Shown piece after piece: positions 28,001 through 34,936 of a stretch of DNA of 64,000 nucleotides (within the stretch, counting starts at the first letter, position 1; the number at the start of each line of letters is the position of its first letter). The notes under the pieces were generated by a model. The model searched no databases. It was not told where the DNA came from and saw only the letters and a program-made list of their open reading frames with translations. The translations under genes and the position numbers were made by a program. The stretch comes from Pseudomonas denitrificans (nom. rej.) (lineage in GTDB: Bacteria; Pseudomonadota; Gammaproteobacteria; Pseudomonadales; Pseudomonadaceae): positions 6,796,501 to 6,860,500 of the forward strand of contig NZ_CP043626.1 of the NCBI RefSeq assembly GCF_008807415.1. Direction: 5' to 3'.

Positions 28001-31000
28001 GATCTTGCTGTCTTCGTAGACGGTTTCCTTCATCACCCCGGCGACCGGTGCGTCGTTGGTGCCGGTGATGGTGAGCGTCAGGGTGCTGGTGCCGGTGGCG
28101 CCGTGTTCGTCGGTGACGGTGTAGTTGATCGCCAGGGTCTGCGTCTCGCCCTGGGCGAGGTGGTCATAGGCCGGGTTCTTGGCGTCGAACAGCCAGCTGC
28201 CGTCGGACTTCAGGGTGAAGCCGGCGGTGTTCTGCGCGGTGCTGAAGGTCAGCTGGGCGTCGTGGTCGACGTCGGTGGCCTGCAGCTTGCCGGTGATCTC
28301 GCTGACCGGCTTGAGCTGGTTGGTCAGGGTGGTGTTATTGGCGCCGCTGGTGGTCAGGGTCCAGTTGCTGCCGATGTGGGTGACCTGGCCGACCACATTG
28401 CCGACGCTCACCTGCGAAGGCAGGTTGCTCAGCACGAGGGTCGAGTCGACGGATTTGTCGACGGCATCGGAAACGCCCAGGACGATGGTGTAGGTGCCCG
28501 GCTTGTCGAACACCTGCTGGAAGGTCTGCAGCCCCGAGCTGCCGCCGTCGCCGACCAGAGCCACGCTGGAAAGCAGCTGCACCTTCTGGCCGTTGACCTG
28601 CACGTAGGCGAAATCGTTGAAGGCCGATTCGTCGTTGGTGCTGAACTTCCAGTTGAAGCTGACCGCCTCGCCCGGCTGGGTGGTGGTGATGGTCAGGGTG
28701 ACGGACGAGCCGTCGGTGGCGCCGGCCACGACGCCGGGGTCCTTGATGCCGCCTTCGACCGCGCTGGCGGTGGCCGGGTAGGCGACCGGCGCGTCGTTGG
28801 TGCCGACGATGTTCACGGTGACGCTGGAGGCGGTGCCGTCTGCGGCTTTCACGGCGAAGGTGTCGACCAGGGTTTCACCGACCTTCAGCTCGTTGTAGGC
28901 GGACTTGGCGGTGTAGGTCCACTGGCCGTCGGCGCCCAGGTTGAAGGTACCGTACTTGCCGACGACGTTGCTCTGCGCCTGGAAGGTTTCCGGGCTGTCG
29001 ACGTCGCTGATGGCCAGCTGGCCGCTGGTGCTGATCGGTGCATTGGTCTCGTAGACGCTGACCGAGGTCTGGCCGCTGATGACCGCGGCATCGTTGCTGC
29101 CGGTGACAGTGATGGTGATGGTTTGCGGGTCGCTCAGCGCGCCGTTGTCGTCCTTCGCCTGGTAGGTGAAGGTGACGTCCTGGCTTTCGCCGGCGGCCAG
29201 GTGGTCGAAGTCGGTGCCCGGCTCGAAGGTGTAGCTGCCGTCGGCGTTGAAGGTCAGGCTGCCATGGCCCTGGCCGACGTCGGTGGCCAGTTCGTAGCCG
29301 ACGACGCTGCCGTCGATATCGGTCGCCAGCGGAACCTGGCTGGTGAAGGCCGCATTTTCGCCAGTGGTCTTGCTGTCGCCGAATGCCACCGGCGCATCGT
29401 TGGTGCCGACGATGTTCACGGTGACCGTGGCGCTGGTGCCATCGGTCGCCTTGACGGTGAAGCTGTCGGTCAGTTTTTCGTCCTGCTTGAGCTCGTTGTA
29501 GGCATCGTTGGCGGTGTAGGTCCAGGTGCCATCGGTGCCCAGGCTGAAGGTGCCGTACTTGCCGGCGACGTTGCTCTGCGCCTGGAAGCTGGCCGGGCCG
29601 TCGACATCGCTGACGGTCAGCAGGCCGCCGGTGGTGACCGGCGCGTTGGTCTCGTTGACATTCACGCTGGCCACGCCGCCGATCACCGCCGGGTCGTTGC
29701 TGCCGGTAACGGTGATGGTCAGGGTCTGGGTGTCGGTGGCGCCGTGTTCGTCGGTGACGATGTACTTGACCTGGATGTCCTTGGTCTCGCCTTCGGCGAG
29801 GGACTGGTAGGCCGGGTTCTTGCCGTCGAAGCTCCAGCTGCCGTCGGTCTTCAGGGTGAAGCCGGCCGGCGGGTTGCCGGAAACGCTGAAGCTCAGCTTG
29901 GCGCCATCGTCCACGTCGGTGGCGGTGAGCTGGCCTTGGCTGACGGCGTCTTCCTTGGCGGCTGCCGTCGCAGCGTCGGCCTTGGGCGCATCGTTGGTGC
30001 CGGTGACGGTGATCACCAGCACGCTCTGGGTGCTGGCGCCGTGTTCGTCGGTGACGGTGTAACCCACGCTGATGAGCTGGGTCGCGCCGGCCTTCAGGTG
30101 CTGGTAGGCGGCATCGCTTGCGTCGAAGCTCCACTTGCCGTCGCTGTTCAGGGTCAGGCCCGCCGGAGCGGCCTTGTTCAGGCTGTAGGTGAGCTGCGCG
30201 CCGTTGTCGACGTCGATGGCCTTCAGCTCGCCGCTGATCTGCGCATCTTCCTTGACGCCATTGAGCAGCGAGGGCAGGGCGATCGGCGTGTCGTTGGTGC
30301 CGGTGACGGTCAGCGTCAGGGTGTTGGTGCTGGTGGCGCCGTGTTCGTCGGTGACGGTGTAGTCGATCGACAGCACCTTGGTCTCGCCGGCGGCGAGGCT
30401 CTGGTAGGCCGGGTCGAGGCCGCTGAAGGCCCAGGTGCCGTCCTTGAACAGGGTGAAGCCGGCCGGTGCCTTGTCATTCAGGCTGAAGCTGAGCTTGGCG
30501 CCGTCGTCGACGTCGCTGGCGGTCAGTTTGCCGAAGCTGAGCTTGTCTTCGCTGGCCTTGGCGGACGCCGCGTTGGCGACCGGCGCATCGTTGGTGCCGG
30601 TGATGGTGATGGTCAGGCTGCTGGAACTGGTGGCGCCGTGCTCGTCGGTGACGGTGAACGGGATGCTGAGGGTCTGCGTGGCGCCGGCCTTCAGGTGCTG
30701 GTACTCGCTGCCGCTGGCATCGAAGCTCCACTTGCCGTCGGCGTCGATGCTGAAGCCGGCCGGGGCGGCCTTGTCCAGGGCGTAGCTGAGCTGGGCGCCG
30801 TTGTCGGCGTCGGTGGCGGCGAGCTGGCCGCTGATCTGTGCATCTTCCTTCACCGCGCCGGTGGTGGCGCTGGCGACCGGCGCGTCATTGCTGCCGGTGA
30901 CGGTGATGGTGATGGTCTGCGGATCGCTCAGGGCGCCGTTGTCGTCCTTCGCCTGGTAGGTGAAGGTGATGTCGCGGGATTCGCCTTCGGCGAGGCCGTC

Positions 31001-33214
31001 GAAGTCCTTGCCGGGGTTGAAGCTGTAGCTGCCGTCGGCATTGAAGGTCAGGGTGCCGTTGTTGGCGCCCACGCCGGTGGTCAGCTGATAGCCGGCGATG
31101 CTGCCGTCCACGTCGGAAGCTGTCGGAACCTGGCCGTTGAAGACGGTGTTTTCTTCGGTGGTGGCGCTGTCGGCATAAGCGACCGGAGCGTCGTTGGTGC
31201 CGGTGACGGTGATGGTGACGGTCTGCGGATCGCTCAGCGCGCCGTTGTTGTCCTTCGCCTGGTAGGTGAAGGTCACGTCGCGGGTCTCGCCCTGCGCCAG
31301 GCTGTCGAAGTCCTTGCCGGGGTTGAAGCTGTAGCTGCCATCCGGATTGAAGGTCAGGCTGCCGTTGCCCTGGCCGACACCGGTGGTCAGCTGGTAGCCG
31401 GCAACGCTGCCGTCGACGTCGGTGGCGGTCGGGACCTGGCCGTTGAGAACGGTGTTCTCCTCGGTGGTGGCCGCGCCAGGCAGGGCTACCGGCGCATCGT
31501 TGGTGCCGGTAACGGTGATGGTGATGGTCTGCGGATCGCTCAGCGCGCCGTTGTTGTCCTTCGCCTGGTAGGTGAAGGTCACGTCACGGGTCTCGCCCTG
31601 GGCCAGGCTGTCGAAGTCCTTGCCGGGGTTGAAGCTGTAGCTGCCGTCCGGGTTGAAGGTCAGGTTGCCATTGCCGTTGCCGACACCGGTGGTCAGCTGG
31701 TAGCCGGCGACGTTGCCGTCCACGTCGGAGGCGGCCGGGACCTGGCTGTTGAGCACACTGTTTTCTTCGGTGGTGGCTGCGCCCGGCAGGGCGACCGGCG
31801 CATCATTGGTGCCGGTCAGGGTCACGGTGAGGGTGGCGGTGCTGGTCGCACCATGCTCATCGGTGACGGTGTAAGGCACCTGCACGACCTGGGTCTCGCC
31901 CTCGGCCAGGTGCTGGTAGGCCGGGTCCTTGCCATCGAAGGTCCAGCTGCCGTCCGGCTTCAGGGTGAAGCCCGCCGGCGGATTGCCGTTGGTGGTGAAG
32001 GTGAGGGTGCTGCCGGTGTCGCGGTCGGTGGCTACCAGTTGGCCGCCGATCACGCTGTCTTCGTTGCCGCTGGCCTGGCCATCCTGGGCGACCGGGGTGT
32101 CGTTGGCGCCCTGGACGTTGATGGTGATGACGCGGGTGTCGGTGGCACCGGACGGATCGGTGACGGTGACGGTGAAGCTCTCGCTCGGGTTCTGACCCAG
32201 CGGCAGGGCGTTCACCGCGTTGGCGTCAACCACGTAGGTGTAGCTGCCGTCGGCGTTGACGGTCAGCTCGCCGTAGGCGCCCTTGGCGCTGCCGCTCCAG
32301 GTCAGGTTGGTGTCGTCGACGTCGGTGGCGGTCAGCTGGCCCTTGATGTCGGCGAAGCTGTCGTTGGCGGCGGTGTCAGTGATGGCACTGGTATAGGTGC
32401 CCGTGGCCACCGGAGCGTCGTTCACCGGGGTGATGCCAACGTTTACGACCAGGGTGCTGGACGCGCCACGGCTGTCAGTGACGATCACGGTGAAGCTGTC
32501 GGCGCCGTTGTAGTCACCGTTGGGGTTGTACTGCCAGGTGCCGTTGGGGTTGAGCACCAGCAGGCCGTTGGCCGGTGCCTGGCCGACGCTGTAGGAGATC
32601 AGGTCGCCGTTCGGGTCGCGGGCGGAGAAGGCGCCGGTGAGCAGGGTGTCTTCGGCGGTGGTGAGGTTCAGCACGCCGTTGCCGCCGTCTTCGAATTGCG
32701 GCGCAAGGTTGGCCGGCAGTTCGTTCTGGCGCTCGTCACCGGTAGCGCCGCCGTTGTCCAGGCCGGAGGTGGTGTAGCCGATGTTCGGGTCGACGCGGCC
32801 GGCGGTAGCATCCAGCACCACGAAGCTGTGGCCGCCGCCAACGCCACCATTGCCGCCAGCGGCCGAAGGCGCGGCAGTCGGGCCCGCTGCGGTGGGCGCC
32901 AGCGCCTGGGTCGGGTCGAGGCCGGCGGCGATGGCTTTCTGCAGGTCTTCGGTGCTCGGTGCATTGACCGGCTGCGCGGCGGCGTGGTGCGTCTCGGCCC
33001 GCGGCAGGTCGGCGCTGCTCCACTGGCTGTCGCGGCCCAGGTCGACCAGCTTGCCCTTGCCGACGTCGAGCGTCACCGCGCCGGAAGCGCCGGTGAGCAG
33101 CTGCTCGCCCTGGTAGATGCGGTCACCTTCGACCAGGACGCGCTGGGCGCCTTCGGGGGATACCGCAATCACTTGGCCGATGATGCTTTTTACGACGGCG
33201 ACGACGCTGCTCAT
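19052..33214 (-). CDS. lapA: LapA-type giant surface adhesin (retention-module, RTX, type I secreted)
   Basis: The 4720-aa biofilm adhesin starts MSSVVAVVKSIIGQVIAVSP behind AGGAGA; 22 further in-frame codons upstream are rejected. Residues 1-~115 form the retention module held in the LapE pore. The LapG site is T108-A-A-G111, after the helix LQKAIAAGLDPTQ. Then follow more than 30 cadherin/VCBS-like repeats of ~100 aa (~165-3445), most ending TGTNDAPVA or similar. A PA14-like domain (~3445-3630), further repeats, and a VWA domain (MIDAS DTSGS near 4100) follow. Next is a ~170-residue segment apparently inserted in the VWA (~4280-4450), then RTX calcium repeats (~4470-4660) and a C-terminal secretion domain. 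It is exported by LapBCE and released by LapG. High repetition makes the exact length assembly-sensitive. Confidence 0.93.
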   Translation of the reverse strand: MSSVVAVVKSIIGQVIAVSPEGAQRVLVEGDRIYQGEQLLTGASGAVTLDVGKGKLVDLGRDSQWSSADLPRAETHHAAAQPVNAPSTEDLQKAIAAGLDPTQALAPTAAGPTAAPSAAGGNGGVGGGHSFVVLDATAGRVDPNIGYTTSGLDNGGATGDERQNELPANLAPQFEDGGNGVLNLTTAEDTLLTGAFSARDPNGDLISYSVGQAPANGLLVLNPNGTWQYNPNGDYNGADSFTVIVTDSRGASSTLVVNVGITPVNDAPVATGTYTSAITDTAANDSFADIKGQLTATDVDDTNLTWSGSAKGAYGELTVNADGSYTYVVDANAVNALPLGQNPSESFTVTVTDPSGATDTRVITINVQGANDTPVAQDGQASGNEDSVIGGQLVATDRDTGSTLTFTTNGNPPAGFTLKPDGSWTFDGKDPAYQHLAEGETQVVQVPYTVTDEHGATSTATLTVTLTGTNDAPVALPGAATTEENSVLNSQVPAASDVDGNVAGYQLTTGVGNGNGNLTFNPDGSYSFNPGKDFDSLAQGETRDVTFTYQAKDNNGALSDPQTITITVTGTNDAPVALPGAATTEENTVLNGQVPTATDVDGSVAGYQLTTGVGQGNGSLTFNPDGSYSFNPGKDFDSLAQGETRDVTFTYQAKDNNGALSDPQTVTITVTGTNDAPVAYADSATTEENTVFNGQVPTASDVDGSIAGYQLTTGVGANNGTLTFNADGSYSFNPGKDFDGLAEGESRDITFTYQAKDDNGALSDPQTITITVTGSNDAPVASATTGAVKEDAQISGQLAATDADNGAQLSYALDKAAPAGFSIDADGKWSFDASGSEYQHLKAGATQTLSIPFTVTDEHGATSSSSLTITITGTNDAPVANAASAKASEDKLSFGKLTASDVDDGAKLSFSLNDKAPAGFTLFKDGTWAFSGLDPAYQSLAAGETKVLSIDYTVTDEHGATSTNTLTLTVTGTNDTPIALPSLLNGVKEDAQISGELKAIDVDNGAQLTYSLNKAAPAGLTLNSDGKWSFDASDAAYQHLKAGATQLISVGYTVTDEHGASTQSVLVITVTGTNDAPKADAATAAAKEDAVSQGQLTATDVDDGAKLSFSVSGNPPAGFTLKTDGSWSFDGKNPAYQSLAEGETKDIQVKYIVTDEHGATDTQTLTITVTGSNDPAVIGGVASVNVNETNAPVTTGGLLTVSDVDGPASFQAQSNVAGKYGTFSLGTDGTWTYTANDAYNELKQDEKLTDSFTVKATDGTSATVTVNIVGTNDAPVAFGDSKTTGENAAFTSQVPLATDIDGSVVGYELATDVGQGHGSLTFNADGSYTFEPGTDFDHLAAGESQDVTFTYQAKDDNGALSDPQTITITVTGSNDAAVISGQTSVSVYETNAPISTSGQLAISDVDSPETFQAQSNVVGKYGTFNLGADGQWTYTAKSAYNELKVGETLVDTFAVKAADGTASSVTVNIVGTNDAPVAYPATASAVEGGIKDPGVVAGATDGSSVTLTITTTQPGEAVSFNWKFSTNDESAFNDFAYVQVNGQKVQLLSSVALVGDGGSSGLQTFQQVFDKPGTYTIVLGVSDAVDKSVDSTLVLSNLPSQVSVGNVVGQVTHIGSNWTLTTSGANNTTLTNQLKPVSEITGKLQATDVDHDAQLTFSTAQNTAGFTLKSDGSWLFDAKNPAYDHLAQGETQTLAINYTVTDEHGATGTSTLTLTITGTNDAPVAGVMKETVYEDSKIGGQLAGSDVDDNAVLTFATTGNLPAGFSSDSSGKWSFDAGNAAYQHLAVGATQNFTVNYSVTDQYGAKSSSTLTITVIGTNDAPVAKAASASVNEDKISGGTLTATDVDDGHALYFSLKDAAPSGFTLNANGTWSFNGNHADYQKLGAGETLELQVKFIVTDDKGATDENVLTLTVTGSNDAAIISGAKIVNVYETNAPITTSGKLDVSDVDGPDTFQAQTNVAGKYGTFNLGTDGAWTYVAKDAYNELKPGESLTDTFTVKAADGTSSSVTVNILGTNDAPTAYDDSVTIDENGRVNGKVPAATDPDGRVSSYQLVTDVGQGNGSLNFNSSGTYHFEPGSDFDHLAAGESQVVTFTYQAKDNNGALSEPKTITITVTGSNDAAVISGVKSSSVNETDAPVSTSGKLNVSDVDSPETFQAQSNVAGKYGTFNLGTDGNWTYVASSAYNELKVGQTLTDTFTVKAADGTSATVTVNIVGTNDAPVAFDGVAATGENTVYSGQVPTATDVDGTIASYQLATNVAAGKGTLTFNANGSYSFNPGSAFDHLAAGQSETVSFTYQAKDNNGALSDPKTITITVNGSNDAPVAYADSKTTEENTVLNGQVPTATDVDGTVAGYQLTTSVAAGKGTLTFNTDGSYSFNPGTAFDHLAAGQNEAVTFTYQAKDNNGALSDPKTVTITVTGTNDAAVITGQTTGSADETNAPVTIAGKLDISDVDGPASFQVQSNTAGTLGKFSIAADGTWSYVTNEAYNELKDGEHRSETFTVLAADGTSTSVTVTLIGTNDAPVAYADSQTTEENSVLNGQVPTATDVDGSVASYQLTTSVAAGKGTLTFDTDGSYSFNPGAAFDHLAAGQSETVTFTYQAKDNNGALSDPQTITITITGSNDAAVIGGLSTANVYETDAPVTTNGQLSISDVDSPESFQAQSSTGKYGTFNLGSDGAWVYTAKEAYNELKDGQTLTDTFTVKAFDGTSSTVTVNIVGTNDKPVAFADTVSTDENAVFNGQVPVATDIDGTVASYQLTTNVAAGKGTLTFNSDGSYSFNPGAAFDHLAAGQSEAVTFTYQAKDNNGALSTPQTVTITVTGSNDAAVITGQNSGNADETDAPVTIGGKLNVTDVDGPASFQAQTDTAGTNGKFSIATDGTWTYVANSAFNELKAGEHLVETFVVKAADGTSTNVTVTINGTNDAPVAYADTQSTGENAVFQGQVPVATDVDGTIASYQLATGIGGGKGTLTFNSDGSYTFNPGTAFDYLAAGQTQDVTFTYQAKDNNSALSDPKTVTITVTGTNDAAVITGQNSGSADETNAPVTIGGKLIVNDVDSPAVFQTQTNTVGTNGKFSIAADGTWTYVANSAFNELKAGEHLVETFVVKAADGTSTNVTVTINGTNDAPVAYADTQSTGENTVLQGQVPVATDVDGTIASYQLVTNVAAGKGTLTFNANGSYTFNPGTAFDHLAAGAHELVTFTYQAKDNNGALSDPKTITIDVTGTNDRPVAADGTASTGENTVLQGQVPVATDIDGTVVGYQLATDVAQGKGSLVFNANGSYTFTPGTAFDHLAAGQSETVTFTYQAKDNDGALSDPKTITITVNGSNDAPNGADNTITLSEDSSRSFSAADFGFSDVDAGDTLSGVRIDSLPTNGTLKFNGNAVTAGQVIDAADLGKLVFTPAANANGNNYANFTFSVKDSSNTYDTTPNKITFNVTPENDAPVAVNDNFTLSGLKGNYWGYNEGPDGTNLTSLSQVTSFMAGHNPSATFTSTTLNYNLSGGDLGGDGNLQKFLGNDAKSLNTDPANTSDAIIQLTGAINLNAGSYQLRVNADDGFSIKIDGVEVFKYDNIQSPTGRESAVFTIAQSGSHSIEIVYWDQGGQAQLQVEMRPQNGTYTTVGGTSLTHTVGELVTNEDTALTIAPQTLLGNDSDVDGDSLTIVSVQNAVNGSVKLEGGNVVFTPAKDVNGSGSFTYTISDGHGGTSTATVTVGINAVNDAPEAKNDQQTTGENNTYNGQVPAATDIDSAVNPNGYALVQSVGAGNGTLTFNANGSYVFNPGTDFDSLNVGESRQVTFTYTAKDAQGAVSAPATVTITVTGSNDLPTATDSTVTLNEDGKRSFSASDFGFSDKDAGDALKAIRIDNLPTAGSLTLNGQSVTAGQVIAVSLLASLVYTPVANAAGNAYATLKFSVQDSHDGFSSSSSTLTLNVTPVNDAPLSADGSASVYAGKTYTFGTKDFAFSDTADSTNGQNHSLQNILIKALPDSGTLLLNGQAISAGKAVSASDIAAGKLTFVPDASGSNAHFSFAVQDSGGVANGGVDTSPTYGFDIHVGQVQIPGTTPNGDNTLTGGSGDDVILGDVGGMLTTTQPGTNYNIALVVDTSGSMAYNLAGNSGAAYADSRMKLIKDALINLANELKGHDGVINITLIGFSASASIKVTVADLNNGNVDQLINAIGKTQNTGLQADGGTNYQSAFEQAVTWFNGQKNGYQNLTLFLTDGDPTYSKNYGNGNSTSDNIVAESAQSFAGLSGISDVRAIGIGTGVNADILKYFDNTKVTGTGTINLGNTTTVLANFDNNSGTGIAKVDNWSKTGTGSISRTNSELKITDAYGGAATKASSPEFNVNGNNLGKLSFDYRTGEFGSGDSFAWSLMKKVVAANGAVSWELVDSGSRTSSDSATITSKTLVDGIYKLEFSANDNSTHWLWGSSDVDVRIDNITVVSPNVVTAPTGQVDIVKQASDLSAALHGGSSSSELAPSGHDTINGGAGDDIIFGDTINTDNLPWGVNGNPAKPADMPAGSGVSALSAFLELKNGHTATTEEMYSYIKANHATFNVEGDTRGGNDHLYGGDGNDILYGQGGNDFLFGENGNDILFGGTGDDQLTGGKGNDILTGGAGADTFIWKAGDIGNDTITDFKAGEGDRIDISDLLPETAHNDILSYLKVDTTTSTLQVSTTGQINNGGAADVTIKLSGVDLSAYGSTSTEIVNKLVAGSDPVVKTEHH
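19230..19800 (-). repeat. RTX calcium-binding nonapeptide repeats of LapA
   Basis: Part of lapA encoding tandem GGxGxDxxx nonapeptides, such as GGNDHLYGGDGNDILYGQGG and GGTGDDQLTGGKGNDILTGG. They bind calcium outside the cell and help folding after type I secretion. The arrays end in TDFKAGEGDRIDISDLL, the usual boundary before the C-terminal secretion domain. Confidence 0.9.
22880..32660 (-). repeat. Tandem ~300-bp cadherin/VCBS-like repeat array in lapA
   Basis: Roughly 30 modules of ~100 codons, assignable by eye to three types. Type A has ENTVLNGQVP...YQAKDNNGALSDP. Type B has ETNAPVTTSGKL...NELK...TVKAADGTS. Type C has EDxxxGGQLxATD...YTVTDEHGATS. Types A and B alternate over much of 23.2-27.5 kb, giving a ~600-bp higher-order period. 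One module (28,300-28,780) is unlike the rest. Confidence 0.85.
32882..32893 (-). other. Predicted LapG cleavage site TAAG in LapA
   Basis: Codons for Thr108-Ala-Ala-Gly111 of LapA, expected to be cut between the two alanines. Position and the preceding DPTQ helix match the LapA site described in P. fluorescens (recalled). A near repeat, SAAG, follows at residues 117-120. Confidence 0.8.
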
Positions 33215-33553
33215 GCACTTCTCCTGGTGAGGCTTGCCTGGTTGCCGACCGGCCGCAGGTGAGGTCGGCTCAGGAGGCATTCCTTTGTCTTTAAGAGCAA
33301 AAAGTTTGGCGTCAATCCTTTGGCTTATAGCGTATCGAAATTACGTATATGCCAATGTATTGACCATTCGATTGCCATCCTAAACAATTGGCAAATCGAT
33401 GTCACTTTGATATCGGTGGTCCGCCCAAAAAAATTTAGCGTGAAATTCATCACGCTTTTTGAAGCTTTCCTTGCAGCCATTCGCCGGTCTTTTGACGCTC
33501 CCTAGCGGCAATCGAATCGCTGCGGCTATCTCACTGATAAGGATGTTTTCCTC
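33215..33553. promoter_or_regulatory. AT-rich divergent regulatory region lapA/lapEBC
   Basis: A 339-bp region, clearly more AT-rich than its surroundings, lies between the divergent lapA and lapE starts and must hold both promoters. FleQ or other c-di-GMP-linked control is known for lap genes elsewhere, but I cannot point to a site. A bidirectional terminator-like hairpin (33431-33460) lies inside it. Confidence 0.7.
33431..33460. terminator. Bidirectional intrinsic-terminator hairpin inside the lapA/lapE intergenic region
   Basis: AGCGTGA (33437-33443) and TCACGCT (33450-33456) form a 7-bp stem with a 6-base loop. On the plus strand TTTT follows directly; on the minus strand AAATTTTTTT follows. 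It lies ~95 bp upstream of the lapE start, a place where no annotated transcript should end. Confidence 0.7.
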
Positions 33554-34915
33554 ATGCGCATGCGATTCGCTCAAGCCGTGCCCTTCGCCCTGGCTTTCGT
33601 CATTCCCGTTGCCCTGCCGGTGCAGGCCGACACCCTCAACCAGGCCATGCAGAAGGCCCTGGAGTACCACCCGGAAATCCAGGCCGGGGTGAACTCGCGT
33701 CTCGCTGCGGACAAGCAACTGCGCGCTGCGAAAGGTGGCTACCTGCCGTCCGTCGACCTGACCGCCGGTTACGGCCGTGAAGGCTCCGACAACACCACTA
33801 CCCGTGGCCAAGGCGACCACTGGGACACGCTGAACCGTGGCGAATCCAACCTCGCCCTGCGCCAGATGGTGTTCGACGGCTTCGCCACCTCCAGCGAAGT
33901 CGGCCGCCAGCAGGCCAACGTCAACTCCCGCGCCTACGCGCTGCTGGGTACCTCCGAGCGCACCGCGCTGGACGTCGCCCAGGTCTACACCGACGTGCTG
34001 CGTCGCCAGGAGATGGTTCGCCTGGCCGAGGACAACCTGAAGAATCACCAGCGCGTCTACGACCAGATCAGCCTGCGCAGCTCCCGTGGCGTCGGCCGAC
34101 TCGCCGACCAGGACCAGGCCGAAGCCCGTCTGGCCCAGGCGCAGAACAACCTGATGACCGAGAAGACCAACCTGGCCGACGCCCGTACCAACTACTACAG
34201 CGTGGTGGGCAGCGACCCGGTGGAGCTGAGCGAGCCCACCGGGCTTGTCGGCCAACTGCCGGAAGACCTGCAGGCCGCCCGTCGCCAACTGGTCGAGAAC
34301 AGCCCGATCCTGCGCTCCGCAGAATCCGACGTGGCCGCCGCCGAGAAGCAGTACGACGCTGCGAAATCGACCTTCTATCCGAGATTCGATGCAGAACTTT
34401 CCCGAGGTGCCGATAACAACCTCGACGGAGAAGAAGGCCACAACAACGAATGGCAGGCCATGCTGCGCATGCGCTACAACCTGTTCGCCGGTGGCAGCAA
34501 CAAGGCCGAGCTGGAAGCCAAGTCCTATGAGGCGAACCAGGCCCTGGATATCCGCAACAACGCCCTGCGCCAGTTGAACGAGGAACTCGGATTGTCCTGG
34601 AACGCCCTGAACAACGCCCGTGACCAGCTGCCGATCGCCCGCCAGTACGTGGACTACAGCACCCGTGTGCGCGAGGCCTACCAGAAGCAGTTCACCATCG
34701 GCGAGCGCACCCTGCTCGACCTGCTGGACAGCGAGAACGAACTGTTCAACGCTTCGCGCCGCCTGGTCGACCTGAAGTACACCGAGCTGTTCACCCAGTA
34801 CCGCATCAAGGCCACCCTGGGCGAACTGCTCAAGAGCCAGGGCGTGGTCGCGCCGATGGCCGCAGTGGCTTCCGAAGACATCAAGCCGAAAGTCCAGCTG
34901 CCCGGCCTCAACTAA
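33554..34915 (+). CDS. lapE: LapE TolC-family outer-membrane protein
   Basis: The 453-aa protein has a signal peptide (MRMRFAQAVPFALAFVIPVA, mature from about QADTLNQ) and two OEP repeats rich in long α-helices (~30-215 and ~240-430). It matches TolC-like channel proteins of type I secretion in length. It would form the outer-membrane pore for LapA and hold its N-terminal retention module. It is first in the lapE-lapB-lapC operon, divergent from lapA, with lapB starting 21 bp downstream. AAGGA precedes the ATG. Confidence 0.9.
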   Translation: MRMRFAQAVPFALAFVIPVALPVQADTLNQAMQKALEYHPEIQAGVNSRLAADKQLRAAKGGYLPSVDLTAGYGREGSDNTTTRGQGDHWDTLNRGESNLALRQMVFDGFATSSEVGRQQANVNSRAYALLGTSERTALDVAQVYTDVLRRQEMVRLAEDNLKNHQRVYDQISLRSSRGVGRLADQDQAEARLAQAQNNLMTEKTNLADARTNYYSVVGSDPVELSEPTGLVGQLPEDLQAARRQLVENSPILRSAESDVAAAEKQYDAAKSTFYPRFDAELSRGADNNLDGEEGHNNEWQAMLRMRYNLFAGGSNKAELEAKSYEANQALDIRNNALRQLNEELGLSWNALNNARDQLPIARQYVDYSTRVREAYQKQFTIGERTLLDLLDSENELFNASRRLVDLKYTELFTQYRIKATLGELLKSQGVVAPMAAVASEDIKPKVQLPGLN

Positions 34916-34936
34916 CCTGCCCGAGAGAGCATCCGC

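Noticed and set aside
21299..33262. 3987-codon open frame on the plus strand antisense to lapA
   Set aside because: It lacks any signal, domain or ribosome-binding site and is low-complexity (Gly/Val/Ala/Asp-rich). It exists because each lapA repeat uses the same GC-biased codons, so a stop-free reverse frame is copied with each duplication.
33280..33330. σ54-type promoter TTGGCGTCAATCCTTTGGC upstream of lapA
   Set aside because: The GG and GC elements are 15 bases apart rather than the required 12, so it does not fit the -24/-12 consensus.
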